Source of the DNA: a bacterium | GTDB taxonomy: Bacteria; SZUA-182; DTGQ01; JAFGSM01 | Assembly: GCA_016934595.1 (NCBI GenBank) | Contig: JAFGSM010000128.1 | Coordinates: 1-34,851, forward strand | DNA length: 34,851 nucleotides | Reading direction: 5' to 3' | Part shown: positions 17,451-26,320 of the stretch, in pieces | Position numbering within the stretch: position 1 is the stretch's first letter | How the letters are laid out: the number at the start of each line of letters is the position of its first letter | The notes under the pieces: model-generated | Databases searched by the model: none | The model's input: the letters and a program-made list of their open reading frames with translations, nothing else | Told to the model about the DNA's origin: nothing | Made by a program: the position numbers and the translations under genes

Positions 17451-18323
17451 CTACCCAAGAATAGTGCTACATAAAAACACCTCCATCTTTGATTTTTTAT
17501 AATCGCTTATATAATCTAATGCCTCCTTTGCCTGGCCCGGATCTGTAAAAAGCCCAAAAACCGCAGACCCACTTCCAGACATCAATGCCCCACATGCGCC
17601 CAAACCAGTCAAGACATCTTTTATCGCAATCAATTCAGGAAAATCAGCCAAACATACGGATTCCAGATCATTAAATATCGCCTTCCCTATCCTTTGAGGA
17701 TCTGCCGTTTTGATTGCATATTTTAATATTTTAATTTTATTCCTGCTTTTTGTCAATCTTGAATCATATTTATTATATGCCCAGGCCGTTGAAATAGAAA
17801 AGCCCGGCTTTACAATCACCACCCAAAATGGCGGCAAGGGTGGTGAAAGCTCCAGAATATCCCCGATGCCGTATCCGAAAGCTGCAGGGCCATTAAGGAA
17901 AAACGGCACATCCGCCCCCAGTGAACCCGCTATTTTTCTCAAGTCTGCCTCTGTTATGTCAAGCTGGTAAAGCTGCAAAAGGCCTTTAAGCGTAGCTGCG
18001 GCGTCGCTGCTGCCCCCTCCCAAACCTGCCCCTACAGGTATATGTTTATTCAAATGTATCCTCACACCCTTTGGATATGCAGCATATTCAAGCAGCTTCT
18101 TTGCCGCCTTGTAGGCGAGATTCCCTGCATCAATCTCAAGGTCAGTATCATCACAAATCAGATGCACACCCGAATCCTCAGGTGAAAGACAAAGTTCATC
18201 ATACAGGTCGACTGCCTGAAAAAAGGTCTCGATTAAATGATAACCATCCGTCCTTTTTCCAATAATATTGAGCCCGAGATTGATCTTGGCTGGCGCTTTT
18301 ATGTTGACCTGCAAATGGCTCAT
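17451..18323 (-). CDS. ispE: 4-diphosphocytidyl-2-C-methyl-D-erythritol kinase
   Basis: An ATP-dependent kinase of the non-mevalonate (MEP) isoprenoid pathway. It is a GHMP kinase with APAKINLGL (Lys near residue 12), the substrate segment KRTDGYHLIETFFQAVDLYD, the ATP loop PVGAGLGGGSSDAAAT (about residues 95-110), a catalytic Asp in SLGADVPFFL and the C-terminal GSGSAVFGLF glycine loop. The 290 residues are typical. The start is ATG 18323, 8 nt after the lipoprotein gene, so it is co-transcribed with it. Confidence 0.96.
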   Translation of the reverse strand: MSHLQVNIKAPAKINLGLNIIGKRTDGYHLIETFFQAVDLYDELCLSPEDSGVHLICDDTDLEIDAGNLAYKAAKKLLEYAAYPKGVRIHLNKHIPVGAGLGGGSSDAAATLKGLLQLYQLDITEADLRKIAGSLGADVPFFLNGPAAFGYGIGDILELSPPLPPFWVVIVKPGFSISTAWAYNKYDSRLTKSRNKIKILKYAIKTADPQRIGKAIFNDLESVCLADFPELIAIKDVLTGLGACGALMSGSGSAVFGLFTDPGQAKEALDYISDYKKSKMEVFLCSTILG

Positions 18324-18331
18324 TTCCTATG

Positions 18332-19159
18332 TTACTCCAGATAAATAACTTCCCCCCTGAACCAGGAATTGTCCGGGAGGAACGCTGTCTTTGGAGCTTG
18401 GCTGTTCAGTCTTGCCGATTTGATCTTGATATGCAACTCCTGCCCTTCCGGCCATAAAAAATGAATGTTCCGGGGGAAATGAAATCCGTCAAGATTTATT
18501 GTGTCATTATATTTTACCCTGATACTACTGCTTGCATCATCCGCCATGCAGGTCAAATCTTCCACAAAAGGGAAATCCCTTATCTGTATAACTGCAGCCC
18601 AGATCATATCATGATCTTTCCCTTCAAGACACAGAAAAGGAAGCCCTGCTTTGCTTTGGGCACAGGAGTGACTTTGAGAAAGTTCCTCAGGCAAAATCGA
18701 GGACATTAGATTGAAAAGGAGAGAAAGGTCAAAAGGAAATCCAGTCAATATTTGAACATGACTGTGGTGATTCTTGCCCAGATAAAGTCTTCCTTCGTTA
18801 GGGAGATAAAAATATACAGAATTTGGATCAAAAACTAGACAAAATATCGGAGACATCCATGGCCCCATGGCTTCGATCCTGCCTTCTCCTTTATAGTCAA
18901 GGGAAAAAACCGCATCAAAGGATTTATATGTCCCTTTGCCTGAACAACTTATACCAGCTAATGCGGTTACCTGTCTTAATCCCGCCCTTCTGTCTGAAAA
19001 CCATTTAGATATGTTATGTAGCGGCCATGTATCAAAATTGTCGCCCCTGTTACTTGAAACAGTCCTGCACCCGATCATAAAAGCAATAAGACAACTTATA
19101 GTTAATAGCGGGAATATTTCATTAAATCTTCTGGAAAAGGCTTCAACGTCAAAACTCAT
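18332..19159 (-). CDS. Predicted outer-membrane lipoprotein, LolB/DUF4292-like
   Basis: A 275-residue protein with an N-terminal hydrophobic segment (about residues 14-30) ending in MIGC, a plausible lipobox with Cys31 as the lipidated residue. The rest reads as a beta-rich half-barrel of the LolA/LolB type, with the typical SDRRAGLRQVTALAGISCSGKG, EGRIEAMGPWMSPIFCLVFD and DLSLLF segments (inference from pattern). LolB inserts lipoproteins into the outer membrane, and in related genomes a LolB-like gene sits next to ispE. The start overlaps the stop of the upstream TPR gene (ATGA). A DUF4292 lipoprotein not involved in sorting is an alternative. Five further cysteines after Cys31 are unusual for a periplasmic lipid carrier. 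Confidence 0.7.
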   Translation of the reverse strand: MSFDVEAFSRRFNEIFPLLTISCLIAFMIGCRTVSSNRGDNFDTWPLHNISKWFSDRRAGLRQVTALAGISCSGKGTYKSFDAVFSLDYKGEGRIEAMGPWMSPIFCLVFDPNSVYFYLPNEGRLYLGKNHHSHVQILTGFPFDLSLLFNLMSSILPEELSQSHSCAQSKAGLPFLCLEGKDHDMIWAAVIQIRDFPFVEDLTCMADDASSSIRVKYNDTINLDGFHFPRNIHFLWPEGQELHIKIKSARLNSQAPKTAFLPDNSWFRGEVIYLE

Positions 19160-20883
19160 TCAGGGATAAGTTCCATCTTCTCTATGATAGATTTATTTTG
19201 AGGATCCAGGTCTATGGCCTTTTTCCACATCTGCCGGGCCATAGGCCAATTCTTCTCCGATGCATAAGCCTCGCCAAGATGGTCATAAATAACAGGATCG
19301 TCATTTACTCTCATTAATGCCTGTCCTAAATAATCCACGGCCTTTTCAATATCCCCCTTTTTATAAAAGGCCCAGCCCAAACTGTCCAGATACGCCCCAT
19401 TGTTAGGATCTAATTCCAGCGCCTTTTTGATATAATCAATGGCTTCGTCCAGAAAGATGCCTTTCTCCGCATACATATATCCAATATAATTAAGGGCATC
19501 GGCATGATAAGGATTTAAGGCCAATACCTTTTTGAAGGCATTGATCGAATTATCAAAACGGCTTGTCTTTTCATAAACGACCCCCTGATAGAAGTATAAT
19601 TCATCATTGTTGGGATCGATCTCTATTCCTTTGTTTATCTCTTCAATAGCTTCATCATAGCGGTCAGTCTGATTGTATGCCAAGGCAAGATATATACGAA
19701 AATCTATATTGTCAGGTTGTAAATTAGCGGCCTCCTTTAACTGGGCGATAGCATCTCCCATCCTGTTTTGTTGTTGATAAATAAAGGCCAAGTGGATACG
19801 GCCTCTGGTATCTTCAGGGTTTTTCTCCACCAGGTGTTTGAAAATATCCACAGCCTTATCAAGCTCCCCCATCTCTTCATATGTTGACCCAAGATAAAAT
19901 TTGATGTCGTCTGCGCCAGGATTTTTTTCTAGATAACGGATAAATTCATCCGCCGCTTCTGCATAGCGCTTTTGTTCAAAAAAGATTATCCCCATCTTTA
20001 TGGCAACAAGAGCGTTGTCAGGTTCCTTTTCCTGGATACTTCTATACTCCTCCAACGCCTTTTCAAAATTATCCTCCAGCATATAGATCTTGGCTAGATG
20101 ATCATGGTAATGGATCTCGTTAGGAGATAACTCTATCAGGCGATTGATCACCCTTATGGCATCCTGATTTCTATTTGTCTTTACATAAATAGATACTATC
20201 TTCTCCATCGCTGGCTTAAAATCAGGTTTAAGATCCAATGTCTCATTCAGAAATTTCAGGGCGTTATCCCAGTCCTCCATATCAAAATAGACGCTGCCAA
20301 GGTTATACCTTGCCATATAAGATTCAGGATTCATTTGAAGCAGCCGCTCGTATATCCTGTAAGCCTCGCTTGAATTTCCTGTATCCATATATATCTTGCC
20401 AAGCATGGAAAACGCCCTTATATTTTCAGGATCCATCTGCAACACCTTTTTATAGACAGCCGCTGCATCTGAATATTTATTCATCCTGATATAGACCTGG
20501 CCTAATATTTGATATATGTTGAGGTCTTCGGGCGAATTAACAATAGCCTCCTCCATGTGAAGGGCGGCCTCCTCAATAAATCCGTATTTTAATAAAACCC
20601 TGGCCAGGCTTAAACGAAGATAAGAAGAGGCTGGATCATGTTTAATGGCCTTTCTATACTCCTCTATTGCCACATCATCCTGATTTGAAACAATAGCTAT
20701 TTCGCCAAGAAGGAAATGGTAATAGGCGTCTGAACGAAATTTGATGTCGATAGAGGAATCATCCGTGACAGAGGATTCTTCCTGGCCTTTTTCGGCCACT
20801 TTATCTTTTGCATATACAAGATGCAAATCGGCCAGACAGAAGCCCAACAACATTAAAACCGCTATTTTTTTGACAAAGTACAA
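19156..20883 (-). CDS. Exported tetratricopeptide-repeat protein
   Basis: A signal peptide covers about residues 1-26 (FVKKIAVLMLLGFCLADLH, cleavage probably after VYA), so the protein is periplasmic or outer-membrane associated. From about residue 50 to the end it is an almost unbroken array of 34-residue TPR units, roughly fourteen, with repeated DPEN/NPED/DPNN capping motifs and A-x-x-x-Y-x-x-A cores. Such arrays act as protein scaffolds. There is no enzymatic domain. The start is ATG 20883, and the tail overlaps the LolB-like gene by 4 nt, so the two are likely to work together in envelope assembly (inference). Confidence 0.88.
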   Translation of the reverse strand: MYFVKKIAVLMLLGFCLADLHLVYAKDKVAEKGQEESSVTDDSSIDIKFRSDAYYHFLLGEIAIVSNQDDVAIEEYRKAIKHDPASSYLRLSLARVLLKYGFIEEAALHMEEAIVNSPEDLNIYQILGQVYIRMNKYSDAAAVYKKVLQMDPENIRAFSMLGKIYMDTGNSSEAYRIYERLLQMNPESYMARYNLGSVYFDMEDWDNALKFLNETLDLKPDFKPAMEKIVSIYVKTNRNQDAIRVINRLIELSPNEIHYHDHLAKIYMLEDNFEKALEEYRSIQEKEPDNALVAIKMGIIFFEQKRYAEAADEFIRYLEKNPGADDIKFYLGSTYEEMGELDKAVDIFKHLVEKNPEDTRGRIHLAFIYQQQNRMGDAIAQLKEAANLQPDNIDFRIYLALAYNQTDRYDEAIEEINKGIEIDPNNDELYFYQGVVYEKTSRFDNSINAFKKVLALNPYHADALNYIGYMYAEKGIFLDEAIDYIKKALELDPNNGAYLDSLGWAFYKKGDIEKAVDYLGQALMRVNDDPVIYDHLGEAYASEKNWPMARQMWKKAIDLDPQNKSIIEKMELIPE

Positions 20884-20948
20884 TTAAAACGACCTCCTAC
20901 TATGCGCCCAATTAAAAAGGGCATTTAACAAAAAATATTATTTGTCTC

Positions 20949-20974
20949 GAAAATAAACCTCGTTATTTATTTTC
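20949..20974. other. Perfect 9-bp inverted repeat in the gap before the TPR gene
   Basis: GAAAATAAA and TTTATTTTC are separated by 8 nt. The 188-bp gap 20884-21071 also holds a GGGACAT/ATGCCCC near-palindrome (about 21014-21031) and a GCCC...GGGC stem (about 20905-20924). One of these could end the radical SAM transcript; none has a T-run on the minus strand. Confidence 0.35.
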
Positions 20975-21071
20975 ATGCTTCGTTGCAACCTAAAGGGCCA
21001 TGAAGGTTTATTCATAAAGGGGCATATTCATGTCCCTTCTGCTATCTATAAATATATCATAAATATAGCAT

Positions 21072-22721
21072 TTACAAAACCTTCTGTTTAAGCCATAACC
21101 CCCATGGAGGCATATCGCCTTTCTTAAAAGGATAGTTTAAATAGAATTCCGGATTTATATTCAACTGGCTAAATGCCCTGCTCCAGTTCCCTTTTTCTAA
21201 ATGGGCCATATGAAGAATCTCTCCTGCCCGGCGGTCTCCCCTTGACAATAGCGCCTGGATAAAAGACCATTTCGGTAAATCGTTTACGCATGTAATGCCC
21301 TTGATTGACCTTGCCTCCCTGGCTATATATCTGATCTTCTTATTCAATATCTCAACCGGTTGCATAGGATAGTACTGGAAAAGGGTAAGAGGCTTTGGGA
21401 CAAAACTGCTCAGGCTTATCGTTATCTGCCTTAAAGCCCCCTTGCCTTTCGATATTTGAGAGGTGTGATGGCCAATCTTCTTAACCAATGTTATAATTGC
21501 AGCCATATCTTCCTCGGTCTCGCCCGGAATGCCCACCATAAAATACAGTTTGAGATTCGGCACACCCCATTTTACCAACCGTTCCACTGATTCCATGATC
21601 TTTTCATCGGTCATGTCACCCTTGCCTATCACTGCCCGAAGGCATTCTCTCCCAGCCTCAGGGGCAAGGGTAATGGTCCTGATTCCTGTCTTTGCGAGAC
21701 ACTCCATAAGACGGTCGGACAGATCATCTGCACGGAGGGAACATAAAGAGACCTCGCCCCCCATCGACAAGATGCCTTCGCACAACTCCACAATATCCCT
21801 GTAATCAGTAAGGGATGCCCCCATCAGACCGACCCTGCGCCTTTTTTTCAACCCCTCCCCGGCGCTTTTCAGGAGATTCTGTAATTCTCTCTGGCGAAAA
21901 GGCTTATATATACGGCTCAGAAGACAAAAATGGCAGCCCCTTGGACACCCTCTGGTTACCTCCAAAAGATACATATGTCCAAATTCCGATTCTTCGTTGA
22001 AAATGGCGGTCGATGTGTTTAATTCATTTATATCGTGTTCAATACGCGGCCTGATGTGCTCGGGGGCATTGTCATGAATGACCAAATCACATATCACCCC
22101 CCGATCATCATATCTGTATTCATAAAATTCCGGACAGTATATCCCGTCTATATGCAACAGGCTGCGAAGCAAGACATCCCGGCTCTCCTGCGCATCGAGC
22201 CACCTTCCAAATACATCCATAAAATCATTTCCAACGCCTTCTCCCTCGCCGCAGATAAAACAGTCCATAAAAGGCGACATCGGTTCAACATTAAAAAATG
22301 TGCAAGCCCCTCCCATCACAACAATGGGGTATGTCCCGTCTCTCTCCCTTGCCCTTAAAGGGATGCCTGCCATATCCATCATCTTGAGACAGTTCAAATA
22401 ATCATTCTCGAATGAACAGGAAAAGGCCAAAATATCGAATTCCCTGACAGGGGTCTGTGATTCCAGGCTTAATAGTGGAATAGAATGATTCCTGTGTATC
22501 CATTCCAAATCCCTTGAGGGCAGAAATATACGCTCGCATAGAGTGTCCGGACGGCTATTGAATACCCGATACATCGCATGCAGACCAAGATTGGACATGC
22601 CTACATAATATTTATTGGGGTAGGCCAAGGCTATCCTCATCCTGCCGCCCGGGTCCTTCCGGATATAGCCTGACTCCTTCGACAAGATTGTGGCATATGC
22701 CATCCTGTCCTTTTTATCCAT
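21072..22721 (-). CDS. B12-binding-domain radical SAM protein
   Basis: 549 residues with a cobalamin-binding-like N-terminal domain (about residues 25-190, with YPNKYYVGMSNLGLHAMYRVFN, DILAFSCSFENDYLNCLKMM, VVMGGACTFFNVEPM and GEGEGVGNDF). A radical SAM core follows with the cluster motif C259-x3-C263-x2-C266 (TRGCPRGCHFCLLSR), then LRADDLSDRLM and LAPEAGRE. The opening resembles the TIGR03960 family found next to a TIGR03936/DUF2344 protein and implicated in tRNA or rRNA modification (family knowledge), but no such partner is present here. The start is ATG 22721; ATG 22703 is also possible. The substrate is unknown. Confidence 0.87.
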   Translation of the reverse strand: MDKKDRMAYATILSKESGYIRKDPGGRMRIALAYPNKYYVGMSNLGLHAMYRVFNSRPDTLCERIFLPSRDLEWIHRNHSIPLLSLESQTPVREFDILAFSCSFENDYLNCLKMMDMAGIPLRARERDGTYPIVVMGGACTFFNVEPMSPFMDCFICGEGEGVGNDFMDVFGRWLDAQESRDVLLRSLLHIDGIYCPEFYEYRYDDRGVICDLVIHDNAPEHIRPRIEHDINELNTSTAIFNEESEFGHMYLLEVTRGCPRGCHFCLLSRIYKPFRQRELQNLLKSAGEGLKKRRRVGLMGASLTDYRDIVELCEGILSMGGEVSLCSLRADDLSDRLMECLAKTGIRTITLAPEAGRECLRAVIGKGDMTDEKIMESVERLVKWGVPNLKLYFMVGIPGETEEDMAAIITLVKKIGHHTSQISKGKGALRQITISLSSFVPKPLTLFQYYPMQPVEILNKKIRYIAREARSIKGITCVNDLPKWSFIQALLSRGDRRAGEILHMAHLEKGNWSRAFSQLNINPEFYLNYPFKKGDMPPWGLWLKQKVL

Positions 22722-22783
22722 TTTTTAGCCTGGATCTATCTTTTTTGGGATTGAATTTGGATAAAGAGAAAATCCGATGGCGG

Positions 22784-24541
22784 TCAGAAGGTAAAAGACC
22801 TTTGACGGGAAATGACAAGATCATAATCCTCACGCATTTGTATTATATATCCCTCGCCGATCACAACCGGAAATTTGTCTCCGGCAGGGATCCCATAAGA
22901 CCAGTATGTAGATCTCCATTGTCCCCAATAGACGTCATATCTATGGACAGACTGTATATTTTCATACCCGAGATCCCACATTAAGTCGTAGGATGTATAT
23001 CCATCAGGATAAGAGGCAATGCCGATCAGATTCATGCCCTTAAAAAGATTGAGATTCTGGGTTTGTCCGGTATACTTGTTAAACACCGTCAATGTTTCGT
23101 CCCCTTTGGCATATACATAATATCCGTCGCCAACCTGTATCGGAAAATCCGTTCCCTGCGGCTGCCCGTCAGGCCCATACCATGCCTTTTCAAATGCGCC
23201 TGCTTCTCTATCATAACGTTCAAGGGATATTATCTGATTCTGATCGCCTAACATATGCAGGAGATCATACGCAGAGAAATTGGGATCGCCGTTGTCTTCA
23301 AATGGATAGCTTATCAGGTTAAGGCCTATATAAATTGTCATATCATATCCCTGATAAACGCTGATGAACACATCCTGAGAATCCGACAAGCCTTCCATGT
23401 CCTGAACCGTTACGGTTACAACCCAATTCTCCCCTATGTCATTCGCGGTTGTGACGTAAGTGTTTGTGTTCATCCATCCTGAAAAGGCAAACACAAGCTG
23501 ATCATTAGGGTCAGGATCGCTTGCCTGGGGATCGAGTATAATTACATCCCCTGCGACAACCTCTATCGGAGATATATATTCAAGTACAGGGGGATTGTTA
23601 GGCGGCTTGGGCAATCCTATTTTTTTTAGAATCACTTCAGGCAACGGATATGAATACCCTCCAGGAATGTTTACGGCCTCCACAATCTTGGTTTCGTAGC
23701 CAGATTTGACATAAAAGAAATTATATTGGCCAGGATACAGGCTTAATTCATAATGACCATCAGGAAATGTAACCGCCTTGACATTAGTCTGCGTTCCAAC
23801 TGCTACCCAAACATCCTCAACCGGCTGGCCAGTGTCCATATCTTTTACATACCCGATGACCAATGTGCTGTATATATATCCGCCAGACAAAAGCGGCAAC
23901 ATCCATGTAGGATAAGAACTGCCGATGCCTGACAAAATGTTTGTCCCTGAGGTGCTCAGGGCGCCTCGTTGCGCCGCTAACAAATTCCCCAGCGCCGTTG
24001 CCGAGGGATAAAAGCCGCTGTAGCCGTATCCTGATGGATAATAAGGCATGCCGCCGTAATAAGACATGCCGCCGTAATAAGACATGCCGCCGTAATAAGA
24101 CATGCCGCCGTAATAAGGCATGCCGGAATATCCAGGCTGCATGCCATAAAGCCCATAAGATCCCATCCCCATATAAGCCAAAGCGGACATGGGATTTAAA
24201 GCAGAATACTGACCAGCCATGCCTGGAGCTATTCCCCCTGCCAGGGATATGCCTGGTATCATGCCGCCGGCATAGCCAAGCCCTGAGGATGCCTGCAAGG
24301 AAACAGGGGCGTTGAAATATTGTCCTATATAATTGAATGCGCCAATGCTTGCCAAAACATTCAATGAACCTGTCATATTTGCACCCAAAGGGAGCATAAG
24401 GCCGCCCATGTTTAAAGACGACATACCTGTCTGACCCTGTCCGTATACAGATGGACATATCAATGGCCTCAAAGATATTATAGTTATTGCCGAAAAGATG
24501 ACAAACAGGTATTTGGCTGATTTTTTATTTAGAAATTTCAT
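22784..24541 (-). CDS. Secreted multidomain repeat protein (Gly/Tyr/Met-rich, carboxypeptidase-regulatory-like and Ig-like domains)
   Basis: A 585-residue protein with a signal peptide of about 35 residues ending near VYGQ. Residues 36-220 are Gly/Ala/Met/Tyr-rich low complexity and include a hexapeptide array of the form MxYYGG at 141-168. Residues about 226-307 look like a carboxypeptidase-regulatory/CNA-B-like beta-sandwich (VIGYVKDMDTGQPVEDVWVAV...PDGHYELSLYPGQYNFFYVKSGY). Residues about 315-395 form an Ig/cadherin-like domain (NNPPVL...SDPDPNDQL). Two copies of a C-terminal module follow (about 400-490 and 491-585), each with NLISYP or NLIGIASYP and an exposed GxGYxV segment. It is probably a surface or matrix protein. 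The start is ATG 24541 with GAGG upstream. Its partners are unknown; it is the next gene after a FadL/PorV-like protein. Confidence 0.8.
   Translation of the reverse strand: MKFLNKKSAKYLFVIFSAITIISLRPLICPSVYGQGQTGMSSLNMGGLMLPLGANMTGSLNVLASIGAFNYIGQYFNAPVSLQASSGLGYAGGMIPGISLAGGIAPGMAGQYSALNPMSALAYMGMGSYGLYGMQPGYSGMPYYGGMSYYGGMSYYGGMSYYGGMPYYPSGYGYSGFYPSATALGNLLAAQRGALSTSGTNILSGIGSSYPTWMLPLLSGGYIYSTLVIGYVKDMDTGQPVEDVWVAVGTQTNVKAVTFPDGHYELSLYPGQYNFFYVKSGYETKIVEAVNIPGGYSYPLPEVILKKIGLPKPPNNPPVLEYISPIEVVAGDVIILDPQASDPDPNDQLVFAFSGWMNTNTYVTTANDIGENWVVTVTVQDMEGLSDSQDVFISVYQGYDMTIYIGLNLISYPFEDNGDPNFSAYDLLHMLGDQNQIISLERYDREAGAFEKAWYGPDGQPQGTDFPIQVGDGYYVYAKGDETLTVFNKYTGQTQNLNLFKGMNLIGIASYPDGYTSYDLMWDLGYENIQSVHRYDVYWGQWRSTYWSYGIPAGDKFPVVIGEGYIIQMREDYDLVISRQRSFTF
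24043..24126. repeat. 18-bp coding tandem repeat
   Basis: Four full 18-bp units (24043-24060, 24061-24078, 24079-24096, 24097-24114) of consensus AAGACATGCCGCCGTAAT, plus about 12 bp of a fifth. The three inner units are identical; the outer ones differ at one base (AAGGCATG). On the minus strand each encodes a six-residue MSYYGG or MPYYGG unit. The high identity suggests recent expansion and possible copy-number variation. Confidence 0.95.
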
Positions 24542-24798
24542 TCCTCAAACCTCTATGTCCTAACCGCAAAAAAATTCTATTTATTTGCAACAAAAATTGC
24601 CAGATGAGATATATTCTCTATTATTAAAATATACTATCCCACAAGGAAAATTTCAAAGATGATCCTGAACAACTTCATATATTTCAATCATTTTTAATAA
24701 TTATTTTCCCGCCTTATAATAAACCTGCATAAAAGGACCATGTTGTTATAATATATACCTAAAGAATTATGTGCAATATTCATTCCAAAAACTTACAT
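24542..24798. other. Non-coding gap with no recognised element
   Basis: 257 bp of AT-rich sequence between the outer-membrane protein and the secreted repeat protein. No copy of either repeat family and no clear terminator is seen. The secreted gene may have its own promoter here. Confidence 0.4.
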
Positions 24799-26166
24799 CT
24801 AAAAATGATAAATCATCGATAACAGGAAAAGCCCTTGTTTTTGATCCTCAAATACATCCGCATCTCCAAACCCCAATTCGCTCCCTGATACATCACGCCT
24901 TATCCTGTACTGATATGCAAAGTCTATTATAAGGTCTCCCAGGCTTATACCAGACCCGATACTGATCCCATATTCATCATGAGGGCTGCCTATAGAGGGT
25001 ATGGGATCATAGAATATACCAGCGCGAATCGGAATCACTGTCTTTTCCATAATCTTCAGATACTCCGCCCCAAACCTTAATGAATATGTAGGATCTATAC
25101 GGGGAAACTCGCTAATTCCGTTTTGATTGCTATTAAAACGGGTGAACAACCTGAACACCTCGCCTTCATCATTACGCCATGCCAGTTTATTCCAGTCCGT
25201 CCTGGTAATATCAGTTGACAGCGTCAAGGCGTCTGAATGCCTGTATGAGACCCCCATTGAATATACTGGAGGAAAATCAATGGATTCTATATGCCCATAA
25301 TACACCCCTGACCTATCATTGTTGTCTTTATTTTTATAAGTGTATTCAAATAAAGCACGGAACGGGAGCTTGTAAACCATACCCAGTTTCCATTTTGGGG
25401 CGACATTGTAAAGGATGCCGAGATTGCCGTTCACCGCCCTGAAATCCTTATATTCTTCTTCTATGCCGGAGATAAAAGGCTCATTGTTTGACCCCTTCCA
25501 TTTGGTATAGTAAATGTTCTTCCAACTGCTCTTTCCGGTCCATTTGTCAGACCATATATTGACAGTGGACCCTAAAAACAGGCCATCTGTTATCTGTACG
25601 GCAAAGGCAGGGGAAAGTGTGTAAAGCGTCCCCTTTGACTCAAATCCAATAGTCCTGTCAAATCTTTGATAACTATTTGCAGGCAAAACAAACTGCACGC
25701 TTCTATTAAAATCATACAGTTTTTGATAATTAAGGGAGCAGACCATATTTCTCCTCGCAAGGCTAAAGGGATAGACCACGCTTAAGTAATTGATGTCCGA
25801 TGCATCATCGTGCTCCTTGCCATCAAAGAACGGGTATGTAACCGAGTATCGCCTGCTTGATCGCCTCTCCCAGGAATAGGCGCCGGATACCTCCGCCTTT
25901 TGAAGCTGAATCAATCCTGCTGGATTCCATGATGCAGCAGTTGCGTCATCCGCAACAGCCACAAACGCGCCTCCCATACCCATCGCCCTTGCGCCAGATC
26001 CTACAGGGGTTGGCGGGGAGGAGACGCTGAACGGCTCTATCTGGGAAGCCACGGGGATTGGGCAGAAAAGCATCGATACTGCGCATATAAAAATTGCGCA
26101 AATAGCGGCAATAGCTGTTACCATTACGCTGCCTTTTCTATCCGATAAGTTAAAAAAGCCTTTCAT
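24799..26166 (-). CDS. FadL/PorV-like outer-membrane beta-barrel protein
   Basis: A 455-residue predicted outer-membrane barrel. A long N-terminal hydrophobic stretch (about residues 14-40) ends near PVASQ. It is followed by the GSGARAMGMGGAFVAVADDATAASWNPAG signature shared by FadL transporters and PorV-type barrels. Alternating amphipathic strands and a C-terminal aromatic residue (MIYHF) fit BAM-dependent insertion. The start could be ATG 26166, which lacks a ribosome site, or ATG 26124 (MVTAIAAI), which has AAGG about 8 nt upstream and would leave a shorter signal peptide. Uptake of hydrophobic compounds (FadL) or a secretion shuttle role (PorV) are both possible. A MITE ends 31 bp upstream. 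Confidence 0.82.
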   Translation of the reverse strand: MKGFFNLSDRKGSVMVTAIAAICAIFICAVSMLFCPIPVASQIEPFSVSSPPTPVGSGARAMGMGGAFVAVADDATAASWNPAGLIQLQKAEVSGAYSWERRSSRRYSVTYPFFDGKEHDDASDINYLSVVYPFSLARRNMVCSLNYQKLYDFNRSVQFVLPANSYQRFDRTIGFESKGTLYTLSPAFAVQITDGLFLGSTVNIWSDKWTGKSSWKNIYYTKWKGSNNEPFISGIEEEYKDFRAVNGNLGILYNVAPKWKLGMVYKLPFRALFEYTYKNKDNNDRSGVYYGHIESIDFPPVYSMGVSYRHSDALTLSTDITRTDWNKLAWRNDEGEVFRLFTRFNSNQNGISEFPRIDPTYSLRFGAEYLKIMEKTVIPIRAGIFYDPIPSIGSPHDEYGISIGSGISLGDLIIDFAYQYRIRRDVSGSELGFGDADVFEDQKQGLFLLSMIYHF

Positions 26167-26197
26167 AGATCATCTAAAACCTTTTATCCATTATTAT

Positions 26198-26320
26198 TGA
26201 TGGTCTCGTAAAAAGTATTTTTAATGTTTTAAAGTCACCGATATATTAATAAAATATACACTAAATTTATAATGTCGTACTGATGTTTTTGACCGATTTA
26301 GACTTTTTACGAGGCCATCA
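26198..26320. mobile_element. MITE-like element, family A copy 2
   Basis: A 123-bp element, the reverse complement of the copy at 8329-8452 with few differences. Its ends are TGATGGTCTCGTAAAAAGT and the inverted TGATGGCCTCGTAAAAAGT. Its right end touches base 26321, the last base of the stop codon of the upstream TPR/Ig gene, and its left end is 31 bp before the FadL/PorV-like start. It therefore fills almost the whole gap between the two genes. Confidence 0.8.

Noticed and set aside
23817-24458. 213-codon minus-strand frame with RRHVLL repeats
   Set aside because: Shadow of the secreted repeat protein; the repeats are the 18-bp tandem read in another frame.
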